Assembly (NCBI RefSeq): GCF_001542855.1
Contig: NZ_LNBY01000015.1
Coordinates: 424,844 to 488,843 of the forward strand
Source of the DNA: Erythrobacter sp. AP23
GTDB taxonomy: Bacteria > Pseudomonadota > Alphaproteobacteria > Sphingomonadales > Sphingomonadaceae
Direction: 5' to 3'
Length of the DNA stretch: 64,000 nucleotides
Made by a program: the position numbers and the translations under genes. Shown piece after piece: positions 48,686-57,980 of the stretch (positions are counted from its first letter, which is position 1; every line of letters starts with the position of its first letter). A model generated the notes under the pieces. That model was given only the letters and a program-made list of their open reading frames with translations, did no database searches and was not told the DNA's origin.

Positions 48686-50113
48686 ATGACACGCTTTCAT
48701 CTGATTCTCGGTACCGCAATGGGTGCGGCGCTGTGCGGAACTTCGGTTCTGGCGCAGGATAACGCGCCCGAGGATCTGCTGCCCCCCGAACCGGCCAAAG
48801 TGACCGAAGAACTGCCCGATTACACGGTCGATACGGCCAAGCCCGCCGCGCAGCCCAGCGTTGCGGACAGCTTCGATGATATCCGCATGTCACCTGGCGA
48901 GGTGGTGCAGCAATTGCCGGTACTGGTGCGTGAATGGAGCGTGCCCCAAGCACAGCAATTGCTTGCCTTCATACCGACGGTGGAAGCCGAGGGGCTGGTG
49001 CCCTCCGATTACCGCGCTCCTGAATTGCGCGCTGCGATCGCCGGGGGCGAAGGCGCGGCGCTGAACGAGATCGCCAGCGAAATCTTCGTCTGGCTGGTCG
49101 AGGATTTGCGCGACGGCCGCACGCCGATGGAAGCTCGGCGCCAGTGGTTCGTAGTCGACCCCGATCCCGACCTGCTGCCCTCGCATCGCCTGCTCGAAGC
49201 CGCGGTCGAGACGGGCGACATCGCTGGCGCTTTGACCGCGCTCAACCCGGTTTCGCCCGATTACGCGCAGTTGAGGGAAGAGCTCGCCGTGACGACCGAT
49301 CCGGCCAAGCGCAAGCTGCTGCGCGCCAATATGGACCGCTGGCGCTGGCTTCCGCGCGACCTCGGCAAGCAGTACCTGCTCACCAACGTGCCCGAGTACC
49401 AGTTGCGCCTGACGGTCAACGACAAGATCATCAAGCATTATCGCGTGGTGGTCGGCAAGCCGGGGCGCACTGCAACGCCACAGCTCTCCGAAATGGTCGA
49501 GGCGGTGATCTTCAACCCAACCTGGACCGTACCGCAATCGATAGTGAAGGGCGAAGGCCTCGGCGCTAAAGTCCTGAACAATCCGGGCTGGGCGCGCGCC
49601 AATGGGTACAAGGCGACCAAGGGCGCCAATGGCTGGATTTCCGTGGTGCAGCAGCCCGGGCCGGGCAATTCACTGGGCCTGATGAAGCTCGACATGCCCA
49701 ACCCGCATGCGATCTTCTTCCACGACACGCCGGCCAAGGCGCTGTTCGCGCGGGACAATCGTGCGCTGAGCCATGGCTGTATCCGCGTGCAGGGTGCGCG
49801 CGAGCTGGCCATGACCATGGCTATGCTGGGCAATGCCAGCAGCCGCGAAGAACTTCCCGCGATCCAGCAGGAGGTCTCCGAGATCACCGCGTCGGGCATC
49901 TACACGCGTTATCCGATGGAAAAGCAGTGGCCCGCCTACATCACCTATTTCACCTATGGCGTGGATGTGAACGGCGAGCTGCGTCAATTCGATGATATCT
50001 ATGGCCGCGACGCACCTGTGCTTGCAGCCCTCGACGCTCCGCGCCAACGCGAACGTGCGCGCGAGACGAGCGAAGAGGTGATCGAAATCGTCGACGATCT
50101 GCAGACGAGCTGA
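48686..50113 (+). CDS. L,D-transpeptidase of the YcbB/LdtD type
   Basis: 475 aa. A signal peptide (1-23, cleaved near LAQD) leads to a helical region resembling the peptidoglycan-binding and scaffold part, then the YkuD domain: FFHDTPAKALFARDNRALSHGCIRV carries the catalytic His and the SHGC nucleophile. It makes 3-3 crosslinks in the sacculus or attaches proteins. FNPTWTVPQSIVKGEGL is the substrate-side strand of the LdtD group. Its stop is 6 bp from the convergent gene, which encodes another YkuD-type protein. Confidence 0.92.
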   Translation: MTRFHLILGTAMGAALCGTSVLAQDNAPEDLLPPEPAKVTEELPDYTVDTAKPAAQPSVADSFDDIRMSPGEVVQQLPVLVREWSVPQAQQLLAFIPTVEAEGLVPSDYRAPELRAAIAGGEGAALNEIASEIFVWLVEDLRDGRTPMEARRQWFVVDPDPDLLPSHRLLEAAVETGDIAGALTALNPVSPDYAQLREELAVTTDPAKRKLLRANMDRWRWLPRDLGKQYLLTNVPEYQLRLTVNDKIIKHYRVVVGKPGRTATPQLSEMVEAVIFNPTWTVPQSIVKGEGLGAKVLNNPGWARANGYKATKGANGWISVVQQPGPGNSLGLMKLDMPNPHAIFFHDTPAKALFARDNRALSHGCIRVQGARELAMTMAMLGNASSREELPAIQQEVSEITASGIYTRYPMEKQWPAYITYFTYGVDVNGELRQFDDIYGRDAPVLAALDAPRQRERARETSEEVIEIVDDLQTS

Positions 50114-50119
50114 TTTGGC

Positions 50120-50827
50120 CTAGAAAACGCCCGGGTTGGTCCGGCTGAAGGTCGTGCCATCCTCGCGGCGTAGCAGGTCGTATTGGGCGATGGGCGGAGC
50201 GACCGTGGTGCCATCCGCGGCGATGCCGTAGCTTCCCGCGACCAGCAGACGCCCGCCCGAAAGGTCGATCAGCGCGCGGTCGAACTGTTCCGGCCCCATG
50301 GCGAAACAGCCGTTCGAGCGGCCCAGGCGGCCCCAGCGGTCGACATGCTCGGGCGTGGCGTAATTCGCCTGGTGCATCACGATCGCGCGCGGCAATGCGT
50401 TCGAATTGGTCGGGTCCAGCCCATCGAGGCGGATCGAGGTCCCGTAGCGGCCAACGTACCAGCTGCGCGTCATGAAGGCGCCGCGGCTGGAGGCCTCGCT
50501 GCCCTCGATATTCGAGTAGCGCTTGAGCCAGCCATCGTGCTCGCCGTCCGAGCCGGTGCCGTGGCTGACGTGGTAGCTTGCCACGCGCTGGTTCTCGACA
50601 TCGACGAAATGGAAGCGCTTGTGCGCCGAATGCAGCCCGAAATCGGCGATCCCGACGATATCCTTGCGCCAGACCCGCGAGCCGACGCGCTCCAGTTCCT
50701 CGCGCGCGATCGCCATCAGCCTCGCATCGCGCGCGGCTGTCGGATTGGCCCGCGCGAACAGGCGTGTCGGGAGGGCCAGCGCGGCGCCGGCGGCGAGTGA
50801 GCTCTTGAGCAGATCGCGGCGTTTCAT
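50120..50827 (-). CDS. Tat-exported murein L,D-transpeptidase catalytic-domain family protein
   Basis: 235 aa from the ATG at 50827, which follows AAGGAAG. MKRRDLLKSS is a Tat-type signal (RRDLL) with a hydrophobic run to about residue 25. The catalytic region has AIVMHQANYATPEH and GRSNGCFAMGPEQFD, with the His and Cys in the order of a YkuD active site, but GRSNGC replaces SHGC. It is probably periplasmic. It overlaps in end space with the LdtD-type gene and leads a run of minus-strand envelope genes. Confidence 0.85.
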   Translation of the reverse strand: MKRRDLLKSSLAAGAALALPTRLFARANPTAARDARLMAIAREELERVGSRVWRKDIVGIADFGLHSAHKRFHFVDVENQRVASYHVSHGTGSDGEHDGWLKRYSNIEGSEASSRGAFMTRSWYVGRYGTSIRLDGLDPTNSNALPRAIVMHQANYATPEHVDRWGRLGRSNGCFAMGPEQFDRALIDLSGGRLLVAGSYGIAADGTTVAPPIAQYDLLRREDGTTFSRTNPGVF

Positions 50828-50889
50828 CGACAACTTCCTTAGCAGCCGGCGGCTGGCGGCGCCATGAACATTGCGCCCGGCCGGTCCGG

Positions 50890-51453
50890 CTATTCGCTCA
50901 GCACCATGCGGTCGGCGTCGATCCGCACTGGCTGGACAGTCGCGAGGAAGCTCTGGCCGAGCAGCGATATGGCGAGGCCTTCGGGCACGATCACGGCGCG
51001 GACGTCGCGCGCCACGTGCCCGCCCAGCTCGACCCGGTCGAGCGTAGCTTCTACGCCTTGGACAGGGCCAGATGCGCCCCGGGCCACCACGCTGATGTCC
51101 GCATCGGACCAGTAGAGACCCGCCGCCCGCGCGTCGGCGCCGGTCAGCGCGATAACGCTTGCCCCGGTGTCGACGAGGAATTCGACCTGGGCGCCGTTGA
51201 CCGAGACATCGGCGTAGAAATGCCCATCGGCCGCGCGCGGCAATTCGGTCGTTCCTGCGACCCAGGCGGCGTAGCTGTCGTCGCTCCCCGATTGACGCAC
51301 GGCCGGCACCTGGGTTCGCCCATTAGCCACGGACGCGAGGTCTTCGACTTTCTCGCTCGCGGAATCGAGCGCTCCGCCGGGCACGAAGGCGGCCGCGACA
51401 AAGGCCGCGATGGCGACCGCGAGAAGGGCGAGCTCGCGCATGGCCGTCAGCAT
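50890..51453 (-). CDS. Retropepsin-like aspartic protease, membrane anchored
   Basis: 187 aa from the ATG at 51453 (another at 51441 possible); the longer frame to 51579 overlaps its neighbour. An N-terminal helix (about 8-27) precedes a single aspartic-protease lobe: FLVDTGASVIALT is the D-T-G active site, and LLGQSFLA the second conserved strand. Such TIGR02281-type proteins are thought to act as dimers in the periplasm. It starts 13 bp after the thioredoxin-like lipoprotein gene ends. Confidence 0.87.
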   Translation of the reverse strand: MLTAMRELALLAVAIAAFVAAAFVPGGALDSASEKVEDLASVANGRTQVPAVRQSGSDDSYAAWVAGTTELPRAADGHFYADVSVNGAQVEFLVDTGASVIALTGADARAAGLYWSDADISVVARGASGPVQGVEATLDRVELGGHVARDVRAVIVPEGLAISLLGQSFLATVQPVRIDADRMVLSE

Positions 51454-51466
51454 GCGCGGATTGCGG

Positions 51467-51964
51467 TTAATTCGCGGTAAAGCCGGCCAGCTCGGTGTAG
51501 ATCGCGTCGGCCTCGCGGCTGGCGGCATTGCGCCAGCTCGTGGCGGTACCGGCATTGAGCAGCGTGCCGTCGGCGGCAATCACCAGCAGGTTGGGCGTGC
51601 CGGGCAGCATCTCGATCCCGAAGCGGTGCGCGATGTGGAGATTATGCCCGTCGTCGGTTTGCGGCATGCCGACATTGACGAACACCAGTTCGAAATGTTC
51701 GTCGACCAGCGCCGCGAAGCGCGGCGTTCCGAGCCAACCTGCCAAAGCACGGCTATCGTGGCACCAATTCGCGCCCATTACGAGCAACAGCCTGGTGCCG
51801 CGCGCGCCCGCCCGTTCCAGCGCCGCATCGACCGCGGCATTGGCGTCCAGCGCGGCATCGTAGGCTCGCGCTTCGGGATGGTGCGCGCTCGATGGCGCGG
51901 CGGAATGCGCGCAGGCGGCGAGCGCCAGCGCCAGCAGCGCGGTACCGAAAGCACGAGCGATCAT
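51467..51964 (-). CDS. Thioredoxin-like lipoprotein
   Basis: 165 aa. Signal peptide with lipobox LALAAC (Cys about 18). The thioredoxin-like fold has GANWCHDSRAL at the active site: a single Cys, with Ser where a second Cys would be, so it may form mixed disulfides or bind a cofactor instead of acting as a classic oxidoreductase. GTPNLLVIAADG is the cis-Pro segment. Its start is coupled to the end of the deacetylase-family gene by overlap. Confidence 0.85.
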   Translation of the reverse strand: MIARAFGTALLALALAACAHSAAPSSAHHPEARAYDAALDANAAVDAALERAGARGTRLLLVMGANWCHDSRALAGWLGTPRFAALVDEHFELVFVNVGMPQTDDGHNLHIAHRFGIEMLPGTPNLLVIAADGTLLNAGTATSWRNAASREADAIYTELAGFTAN

Positions 51965-52890
51965 GCGCCGGCCATTGCGAAGGGAGCGGGGTGGCGCGAG
52001 TTCTCTTGCGCCATGGCAAGCATCGAGGCGGCGTGCCGCCGCGCGACCGCATGCTGGTCGTCGCCGTAGCCGCCACCCAGCGCACTCGCGACCGGCAGGC
52101 AGCGCCGTCGCGCCTCGCCGACCACGAAGCGATCGCGCGCGGCCAGCCCCGCGTCCGACAGCGACAGCCGACCGAGCTTGTCCTCGGCATGGGGATCGAC
52201 GCCTGCCTGGTAGAGTACGAGATCGGGCGCGAAAACGGCCATGACTTCGGGCAGATGACGGGTCAGTGCCTCCATATACCCTTCATCGTCCACCCCATCG
52301 GGCAGCGCCACGTCGCGGCTCGAGCGCGCCTTGCGCACGGGGAAGTTCTTCTCGGCATGCAGCGAGAGCGTGAAGACATCCTCGCGCCCCGCGGTCAGCG
52401 CCGCAGTTCCATCGCCTTGGTGGACGTCGCAATCGACGATCAGCACGCGCTGCGCATCGCCTTCGGCGATCAGGCGGTTGGCGGCGACCGCGAGGTCGTT
52501 GAACACGCAATAGCCCGCGCCGGTGTCGTGCAGCGCATGATGGCTGCCCGCGGCGGAATTGGCGGCATAGCCGTGCTCCATCGCCAGCTGCGCGGCGAGC
52601 CAGGTCCCGCCATTGGTGTGACGCACGCGCGAAGCGATGTGCGGCGTGACGGGAAAGCCGATCCGGCGCTCCTTGTCACGCGGGACCTCGGCGGCGAAGA
52701 CCTCGCCGACATAGGCTGGATCGTGCACCGCCTCCAGCCAGGCGCGCGGCATCGGCAGCGGCGCATGCTCGGTGATCGGCTCGCCGCTTTCGCGCAGCGC
52801 GACCATGACCAGCTGGTACTTGTCGAACTTGAACGTGCCGCGCTCCGGCCGAGGCGCCATATAGTCGGCGTGATGGACGACGTCGAGCAT
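51961..52890 (-). CDS. Histone deacetylase family (acetoin utilisation/polyamine deacetylase-like) protein
   Basis: 309 aa. Zinc ligands and active-site residues are visible: VDCDVHQGDGT (Asp, His) and the later Asp in GVDPHAED; SHHALHDTGAGYCVFND holds the paired catalytic His. Bacterial members remove acetyl groups from small molecules or proteins. The gene lies 24 bp after ispG on the same strand and overlaps the thioredoxin-like gene, so these form one transcript. Confidence 0.92.
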   Translation of the reverse strand: MLDVVHHADYMAPRPERGTFKFDKYQLVMVALRESGEPITEHAPLPMPRAWLEAVHDPAYVGEVFAAEVPRDKERRIGFPVTPHIASRVRHTNGGTWLAAQLAMEHGYAANSAAGSHHALHDTGAGYCVFNDLAVAANRLIAEGDAQRVLIVDCDVHQGDGTAALTAGREDVFTLSLHAEKNFPVRKARSSRDVALPDGVDDEGYMEALTRHLPEVMAVFAPDLVLYQAGVDPHAEDKLGRLSLSDAGLAARDRFVVGEARRRCLPVASALGGGYGDDQHAVARRHAASMLAMAQENSRHPAPFAMAGA

Positions 52891-52913
52891 GCGCTACCGG
52901 AGCGTGCCTGCGA

Positions 52914-54065
52914 TCACTCCGCCGCCTCGGCGGGATCGGCGGCATGCGGATCGAAGGCGGTCGCGCGGCCCGCCTCGATCAGCGCGGCCTTTTCCTCGAC
53001 CAGCCTGACGATGTGGTCGAGCATGTCGCCCGACTGCACATGGTGGTCGGTCACGCCCGAGAGGTAGACCATGTGCTTGCCATTGCCGCCGCCGGTGATG
53101 CCGATGTCGGTCTCGCGCGCTTCGCCCGGGCCGTTGACCACGCAGCCGAGGACCGAGAGGCTCATCGGCGTCTTGATGTGTTCGAGCCGCTTCTCGAGCG
53201 TTTCGACCGTGCGGATCACGTCGAAGCCCTGGCGCGAGCAGCTGGGGCAGGAGACGACGCGTACACCGCGTGTGCGCAGGCCGAGGCTCTTGAGGATCTC
53301 GTAACCGACCTTCACTTCCTGCTCGGGCTCGGCGCTGAGCGACACGCGGATCGTGTCGCCGATGCCCGCCCACAGCAGGCTGCCGATCCCGATCGAGCTC
53401 TTCACCGTCCCGCCGACCAGGCCGCCCGCCTCGGTAATGCCGAGATGGAGCGGGCAGTCCACCGCCTCGGCCAGCCCATGGTAGGCGGCGACCGCGAGGA
53501 ACACGTCGGACGCCTTCACCGCGACCTTGTATTCGTGGAAATCGTGGTCCTGCAGCAGCTTGATATGGTCGAGCGCGCTTTCGATCAGCGCTTCGGGGCA
53601 GGGCTCGCCGTATTTTTCCAGCAGGTCCTTTTCCAGGCTGCCGGCATTCACGCCGATGCGGATCGCGCAGCCATTGGCCTTGGCCGCGCGCACGACCTCC
53701 GCCACGCGCTCGGACGAGCCGATATTGCCCGGATTGATGCGCAGGCAGGCCGCGCCCTTGTCGGCGGCCTCGAGCGCGCGCTTGTAGTGGAAGTGAATGT
53801 CCGCAACCACCGGGACATTCGCGGCCCTGGTGATCTTGTCGAAGTTCTCCGTCGATTCCACCGTGGGGCAGGATACGCGGATGATGTCCACGCCCGCATC
53901 CTCGCAGCGGCGGATCTGGTCGATCGTCGCGCCCACATCCTCGGTCGGCGTATTGGTCATGGTCTGCACGGTGATCGGCGCATCGCCCCCCACGGGGACG
54001 TTGCCGACCATGATCTGGCGGGACTGACGGCGCTCGATGGTGCGCCAGGGACGGATCGAAGACAT
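52914..54065 (-). CDS. ispG: 4-hydroxy-3-methylbut-2-en-1-yl diphosphate synthase
   Basis: 383 aa from the ATG at 54065; a much longer frame (to 54332) overlaps a hairpin-rich gap and is not needed. It converts MEcPP to HMBPP, the penultimate step of the MEP isoprenoid pathway. The [4Fe-4S] cysteines are in [13 protein letters not shown] and [12 protein letters not shown]-terminal [20 protein letters not shown] is the IspG signature. Isoprenoid output feeds ubiquinone made by the ubiE/ubiB genes in this window. Confidence 0.96.
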   Translation of the reverse strand: MSSIRPWRTIERRQSRQIMVGNVPVGGDAPITVQTMTNTPTEDVGATIDQIRRCEDAGVDIIRVSCPTVESTENFDKITRAANVPVVADIHFHYKRALEAADKGAACLRINPGNIGSSERVAEVVRAAKANGCAIRIGVNAGSLEKDLLEKYGEPCPEALIESALDHIKLLQDHDFHEYKVAVKASDVFLAVAAYHGLAEAVDCPLHLGITEAGGLVGGTVKSSIGIGSLLWAGIGDTIRVSLSAEPEQEVKVGYEILKSLGLRTRGVRVVSCPSCSRQGFDVIRTVETLEKRLEHIKTPMSLSVLGCVVNGPGEARETDIGITGGGNGKHMVYLSGVTDHHVQSGDMLDHIVRLVEEKAALIEAGRATAFDPHAADPAEAAE

Positions 54066-54438
54066 GCGTGCGATATAGGCCGAGGAGGATGAAGGGGCAA
54101 TGACAGCGCGGCGGTCTTGCGCCGCCAAGCCCGGGCGTCCGCGCGACATGGACCGCATGGCGCGCGGCCGGAAACCGTGACCTTTCCAAAAAGGTCTTAT
54201 GGTCCGGTAACTTACTCCGTATTCGGCACCGAAGGGTGTAACCTTCCGGGCGCGCTGGGTGGCAGGGCGCTGTGCCCCATCAGTCTGCGTCGCGTGGGCG
54301 CTGAACAGGACGAATGGCGAAGCGGCGGGCATGCGGTGAGCCTAGCGTGCCCGCTTAATGTAGGAAAATCGCGCCAGCCCCGCCGCCCGGCAGGTCGGGC
54401 TGCGCGGGCGGCTTGGGGAGTGACCGAGCCGATTACCC
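54066..54438. other. Intergenic region with hairpins and no recognisable gene
   Basis: 373 bp between ispG and the DUF885 gene, both on the minus strand. I see a perfect 7-bp hairpin GACCTTT/AAAGGTC at 54179-54196, a GCGGGCA/TGCCCGC hairpin near 54324-54353, and a strong C-rich/G-rich hairpin at about 54377-54415. None has a T run. No match to tRNA, SRP RNA, RNase P, cobalamin or SAM elements was found by eye. The ispG promoter must lie here. Confidence 0.5.
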
Positions 54439-56205
54439 TCAGCGCTGCGAGGGGATGAACTCCTCGCGCACCGCCTTGGCCATCAGGTCGAGCGGAATGA
54501 TGCCCTGGCTCAGCAGGAAATCGTTGAAGGCTCTCTCGTTGAACTTTTCGCCCAGCGCGACTTCGGCCTCGATCCTCAAGTCGAGCAGCTTGCGATAGCC
54601 GTAATAGTAGCTGCCTGCCTGGCCGGGCATGCGGTACTGGTAGCGATCGAGTTCCTGCTTCGCCATCGGGGCCGACACCAGCACCTCCTCGCGCAATACG
54701 CGTTCGGCATCCTCGCGGCTTATGAGACCCATGTTGAGCATCGGGTCGAGGAAGGCGCGGGCGGCGCGCAGCAGGCGGAACTGCTGGGCGACGAACTGCC
54801 CTTCGATCGGCTCGTGCGGGAGCATTTCGGCCTCGGCATAGAGCGCCCAGCCTTCCACGTTCACGCTGTTGAAGGCGTAGAGCAGGCGGGCAAGGCTCAC
54901 GCCCTGCTCGACCAACGCGGCAAACTGCATTTCATGACCGGGGCGCGCTTCGTGCGCGCTCAGCGTCCAGCTGGCGGCAGGGAAGTTGAAGTCGTCATAG
55001 GCCTCACCCTCGCCGGCGGTCGGATTGCCGACGGTCAGCACGAAGGTGCCCTGTTCGCCGGTGTTGCCGACGATACGCGGAGGGCGCATGTGCGGTGCAG
55101 GCTGGGCCGCGCTTTCGGCGGCCGAGGCAACGCGCATGGCAAGCTCGTATTCGGGCAGGCTGACGATGTCATGCTCGCGGATCTGGTCTTCGAGCTGGGC
55201 ATTCACATTGCGATAATAGGCTTCGATCTCGTCGTTCGGGATCGTGCGCTCTTTCAGCTTCGCCATGACCGAGCGGTAATCGGTCTCCTCCCAGCCGTTT
55301 TCGGCCGCGATCTGCGGCGCGAGTGCCTCCATTTGCGCGCGGATTTCGTAGAAGCCGCGCCGCGCCCGGCTCATCGCCTCGCGCGGGTCGATATCGATAC
55401 CCCAGTCCTTCAGCGCGAGCGCATAGAGCTCTTCGGGCAGGCGCGGATTCTCACGCGCCTCGGGCAGGACGACTTCCTCGGTCCACGAAGCATAGTCGGC
55501 GAATTGCGCGTCCATCGCGTCGAGCGCTTCCTCGGCGCCCTCGATCTCGTAAGTCGCGAACAGCTCGCGGATACCGCTCGCGAAGGTAGGGATCTTGTCG
55601 ATCGATTCGCGCACCTCGACCACGAAAGGTCCTATCTTGCCCTCGCCCCGGCTGTCTTCGAAGCGGCGCTTGGCCAGTTCGGTCATCGGCTCGGTCCCCG
55701 GATGGGTGCCGGTGTAGCGCTGGAGCAGTTCGAGCGCCTTGGCCCGGCGATGCGGTGCGGTCTGTTCGGACAGCAGCGCGCCGACCGACCGGAAGACGCG
55801 CTGCGGCACTTCAGAGAACTCGAGCATGTAGCGGCGCTCCAGCTCGTTTTCCGCGATCCGCAGATCCAGCGCGTCGATCAGGATCTGGAGGTCCTGCCTG
55901 ACGTAGGGGTTGCTTTCCTTCACGATGGCCGAGGCGAATTCGGCGCGCAGCGCGCGGGCGCCGGCAAGGTACCGCTCGTCACGGTCGAGCGCCATGTCGT
56001 TCACCAACCCGTCGTACTGCTCGTAACCGGCGGACGATGCCGATGTCGGAAACAGGCTGGCTTCGAACTCGATCAGCTTCTGAGTGTAGGCATTGCTGGT
56101 TTCGACCCATTGCGGGCTGGCGGGCGCTTCGGCCTGTTCCTGAGCCGCGAGCGGCATGGCTGGCAGCGCGATGGCAAGCGCGACGGCGGCGGCAAAAGTC
56201 TTCAT
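54439..56205 (-). CDS. DUF885 family secreted protein, probable metallopeptidase
   Basis: 588 aa with a signal peptide cut near LAAQE (about 21). The C-terminal half has SAHEARPGHEMQFA, an HExxxGH-type zinc-site pattern of the family, and VEGWALYAEAEML, the third-ligand region. Related proteins act as periplasmic carboxypeptidase-like enzymes. It is the only gene in this interval and stands upstream of the intergenic gap before ispG. Confidence 0.88.
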   Translation of the reverse strand: MKTFAAAVALAIALPAMPLAAQEQAEAPASPQWVETSNAYTQKLIEFEASLFPTSASSAGYEQYDGLVNDMALDRDERYLAGARALRAEFASAIVKESNPYVRQDLQILIDALDLRIAENELERRYMLEFSEVPQRVFRSVGALLSEQTAPHRRAKALELLQRYTGTHPGTEPMTELAKRRFEDSRGEGKIGPFVVEVRESIDKIPTFASGIRELFATYEIEGAEEALDAMDAQFADYASWTEEVVLPEARENPRLPEELYALALKDWGIDIDPREAMSRARRGFYEIRAQMEALAPQIAAENGWEETDYRSVMAKLKERTIPNDEIEAYYRNVNAQLEDQIREHDIVSLPEYELAMRVASAAESAAQPAPHMRPPRIVGNTGEQGTFVLTVGNPTAGEGEAYDDFNFPAASWTLSAHEARPGHEMQFAALVEQGVSLARLLYAFNSVNVEGWALYAEAEMLPHEPIEGQFVAQQFRLLRAARAFLDPMLNMGLISREDAERVLREEVLVSAPMAKQELDRYQYRMPGQAGSYYYGYRKLLDLRIEAEVALGEKFNERAFNDFLLSQGIIPLDLMAKAVREEFIPSQR

Positions 56206-56285
56206 CTTACGAACCCCTCTGATTTCATGCGCGAGGGGTGCCGCCTGTCATCGGGCTTGGCAAGCGCCGGCCTGACGAACGTGCC

Positions 56286-56927
56286 TTACCAGCGGACGAG
56301 CGGTGGGACCGCGAAGCGTCCGACGATGCCGCCCAGCACTACCGGAAGGACGTGCCAGGTACCGAGATGCGCGAGCGTGTCGTAGGGGCAGGCAAGGCCG
56401 TAGGCGAAACTGCCCAGCGCGCCCGCGGCGATGCCGGTGAAGGTCCCGGCAAGCGTGGGCGAGACCGGTGCCCCGCGTCGCAGCCAGCCGACCAGAGCGG
56501 CGAAGGTCACCACGCCGAATGCCGAGCCGGCGAGGAAGCAATCGAGCCCGTAGGGATCGTGCGCGACCTCGTGCAGATCTCCGTGAAAGCCGAGCATCAC
56601 CAGCGCCGCCACCGGCAGCACCGCGAACATCGCCAGCGACCAGCGCGCGCCATCATGGCTGTTGCCGACGCGCGGCCCGGCCATGCGCACCACCGCCAGC
56701 GCCGAAGACGCACCGAGCAGGCCGAGCATGCCGTTGGCGATGAAGAAGAATTCCGATGCCCGACCCGACACGATGCCGCGCCACAACCCGTCGAGCAGTT
56801 CGACGAGGAGGATCGTGCCGACGACGGCCAGCGCGACCAGCGCGATGCCATGCGCCAGCTTCATCGGCCGCACGGGCGACAGGTCGGCCGCGAGTTCATC
56901 GATCAGGGGGTTGGGGACCCGGTTCAT
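56286..56927 (-). CDS. nrsF: NrsF (DUF1109) anti-sigma factor
   Basis: 213 aa with six membrane helices. Two cysteines, Cys130 in YGLDCFLAG and Cys180 in YGLACPYDT, sit in loop-like positions that match the conserved pair studied in Caulobacter NrsF, where they are needed to sense metals or oxidants. The partner ECF sigma factor is immediately upstream (1-bp gap), as in Caulobacter sigF-nrsF. It would hold the sigma factor inactive at the inner membrane until stress. It is the last gene of the bufA1 arm. Confidence 0.9.
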   Translation of the reverse strand: MNRVPNPLIDELAADLSPVRPMKLAHGIALVALAVVGTILLVELLDGLWRGIVSGRASEFFFIANGMLGLLGASSALAVVRMAGPRVGNSHDGARWSLAMFAVLPVAALVMLGFHGDLHEVAHDPYGLDCFLAGSAFGVVTFAALVGWLRRGAPVSPTLAGTFTGIAAGALGSFAYGLACPYDTLAHLGTWHVLPVVLGGIVGRFAVPPLVRW

Positions 56928-56928
56928 G

Positions 56929-57459
56929 TCAGTCTGCTTTCTCTACGAGCGCGGACAGCTTCTTCAGCCCGCGATGGATGTTCACTTTGACCAGGCTTTC
57001 GCTCTGGCCGGTCTTGGCGGAGGCTTCCGCGATCGAAAGCCCCTCGATTTTGACGAGTTCGATAACCTCGCTCTGCTTTTCCGGCAGGTGGACGAACAGC
57101 CGTTCCAGGCTCATCCGCGCCATCACAGCCTCTTCCTCGCTGTCTTCGGCAGCATCGTGGTCGCCCAGCTCGTCTTCCGCCTTGCGATAGACCTTGCGCA
57201 GATGGTCGACCCAGCGATAACGCGCGATCGCCGCCAGCCAGGGCAGGAAGGCGCGGGTCGGATCCCAGGTCGCGCGCTTGGCGTGTACGGCCATCATCAC
57301 CTCCTGGACCAGATCGTCGAGCTGCGCCGGGGCGACGCGGCGGCGGAAATAGCGTTCGAGCCATAGCTGGATTTCGGAGAGGAGAACGCGATAGGCGTTA
57401 GCGTCGCCCTTCTGCGAGGCGGCCATGAGCTGCGCGAGGCTGGCTTCGTCGGCGATCAT
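56929..57459 (-). CDS. sigF: ECF RNA polymerase sigma factor, SigF type
   Basis: 176 aa ECF sigma factor. Region 2 is about 20-85 (DDLVQEVMMAVHAKRATWDPTRAFLPWL) and region 4 is about 115-170 (LPEKQSEVIELVKIEGLSIAEASAKTGQSESLVK, the helix-turn-helix). Start follows GGGGAGAG. It lies between doxX and nrsF in the bufferin operon; in Caulobacter the matching sigma factor directs buf genes in response to copper or chromate. Both promoters in the bufA1/bufA2 gap fit its published consensus, implying autoregulation. Confidence 0.92.
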   Translation of the reverse strand: MIADEASLAQLMAASQKGDANAYRVLLSEIQLWLERYFRRRVAPAQLDDLVQEVMMAVHAKRATWDPTRAFLPWLAAIARYRWVDHLRKVYRKAEDELGDHDAAEDSEEEAVMARMSLERLFVHLPEKQSEVIELVKIEGLSIAEASAKTGQSESLVKVNIHRGLKKLSALVEKAD

Positions 57460-57489
57460 CGCGTTTCTCTCCCCGGAACCCGCAGGCTA

Positions 57490-57948
57490 TCAGCTGGCGC
57501 GGCGCGAGGCGAGCAGCGCGTCGAGCGAGAACAGGCCTCCCCCGCGTGATACCAGCACTGCGGCCATGGCGACCCACAAGATATGCGTCTGCCACCAGGC
57601 TTCGGGATAGACGAAGACCTGGATCACGAGCGTCATGATCAGCAGCGACAGCGCCGAGAACCGCGTAAAAAGGCCGAGCACCAGGAGTATGGGGAACAGG
57701 TGCTCGGCCCAGGTGGCCATCGGGGTCGCGATGGCCGGGGGGATGGGGACGCCCGAATATTCGTACTCGAACAGGAAATAGGCCTGGTCGCTGATCGAGA
57801 GCAGCGAACCGTCCTCGACCTTGGTGCGGCCCGAGCGCCAGAAGATCCCGGCGAGGGCCACACGGGTGAGCAGCAGGGCAAGCCCTTCCGGCACGCGCGA
57901 GGCGAGCCAGGCGGCAAGTTGATCGTAGCGGGCGAGTAGCGTCTGCAT
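57490..57948 (-). CDS. DoxX family membrane protein of the bufferin operon
   Basis: 152 aa with four helices (about 25-45, 80-98, 100-118, 125-145). LALLLTRVALAGIFWRSGRTKV and WAEHLFPILLVLGLFTR are DoxX signatures. DoxX-like genes recur in bufferin operons (the BufD position in Caulobacter). Its biochemical role there is unknown; membrane electron transfer or quinone chemistry is a guess. 32 bp separate it from bufA1. Confidence 0.9.
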   Translation of the reverse strand: MQTLLARYDQLAAWLASRVPEGLALLLTRVALAGIFWRSGRTKVEDGSLLSISDQAYFLFEYEYSGVPIPPAIATPMATWAEHLFPILLVLGLFTRFSALSLLIMTLVIQVFVYPEAWWQTHILWVAMAAVLVSRGGGLFSLDALLASRRAS

Positions 57949-57980
57949 GGCTTACCTCGTGTGGCTGGTAGCGGGATCGG

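Noticed and set aside
52894..54189. Second long minus-strand frame over ispG
   Set aside because: Arg/Gly/Pro-rich shadow in another frame; ispG has Fe-S motifs and family length.
54207..54233. A GTAACT...CGAA pair in the gap before ispG resembling a SigF promoter
   Set aside because: Spacing is 17 not 16, the -35 has a mismatch, and it points toward the 3' end of the DUF885 gene with no gene to drive.
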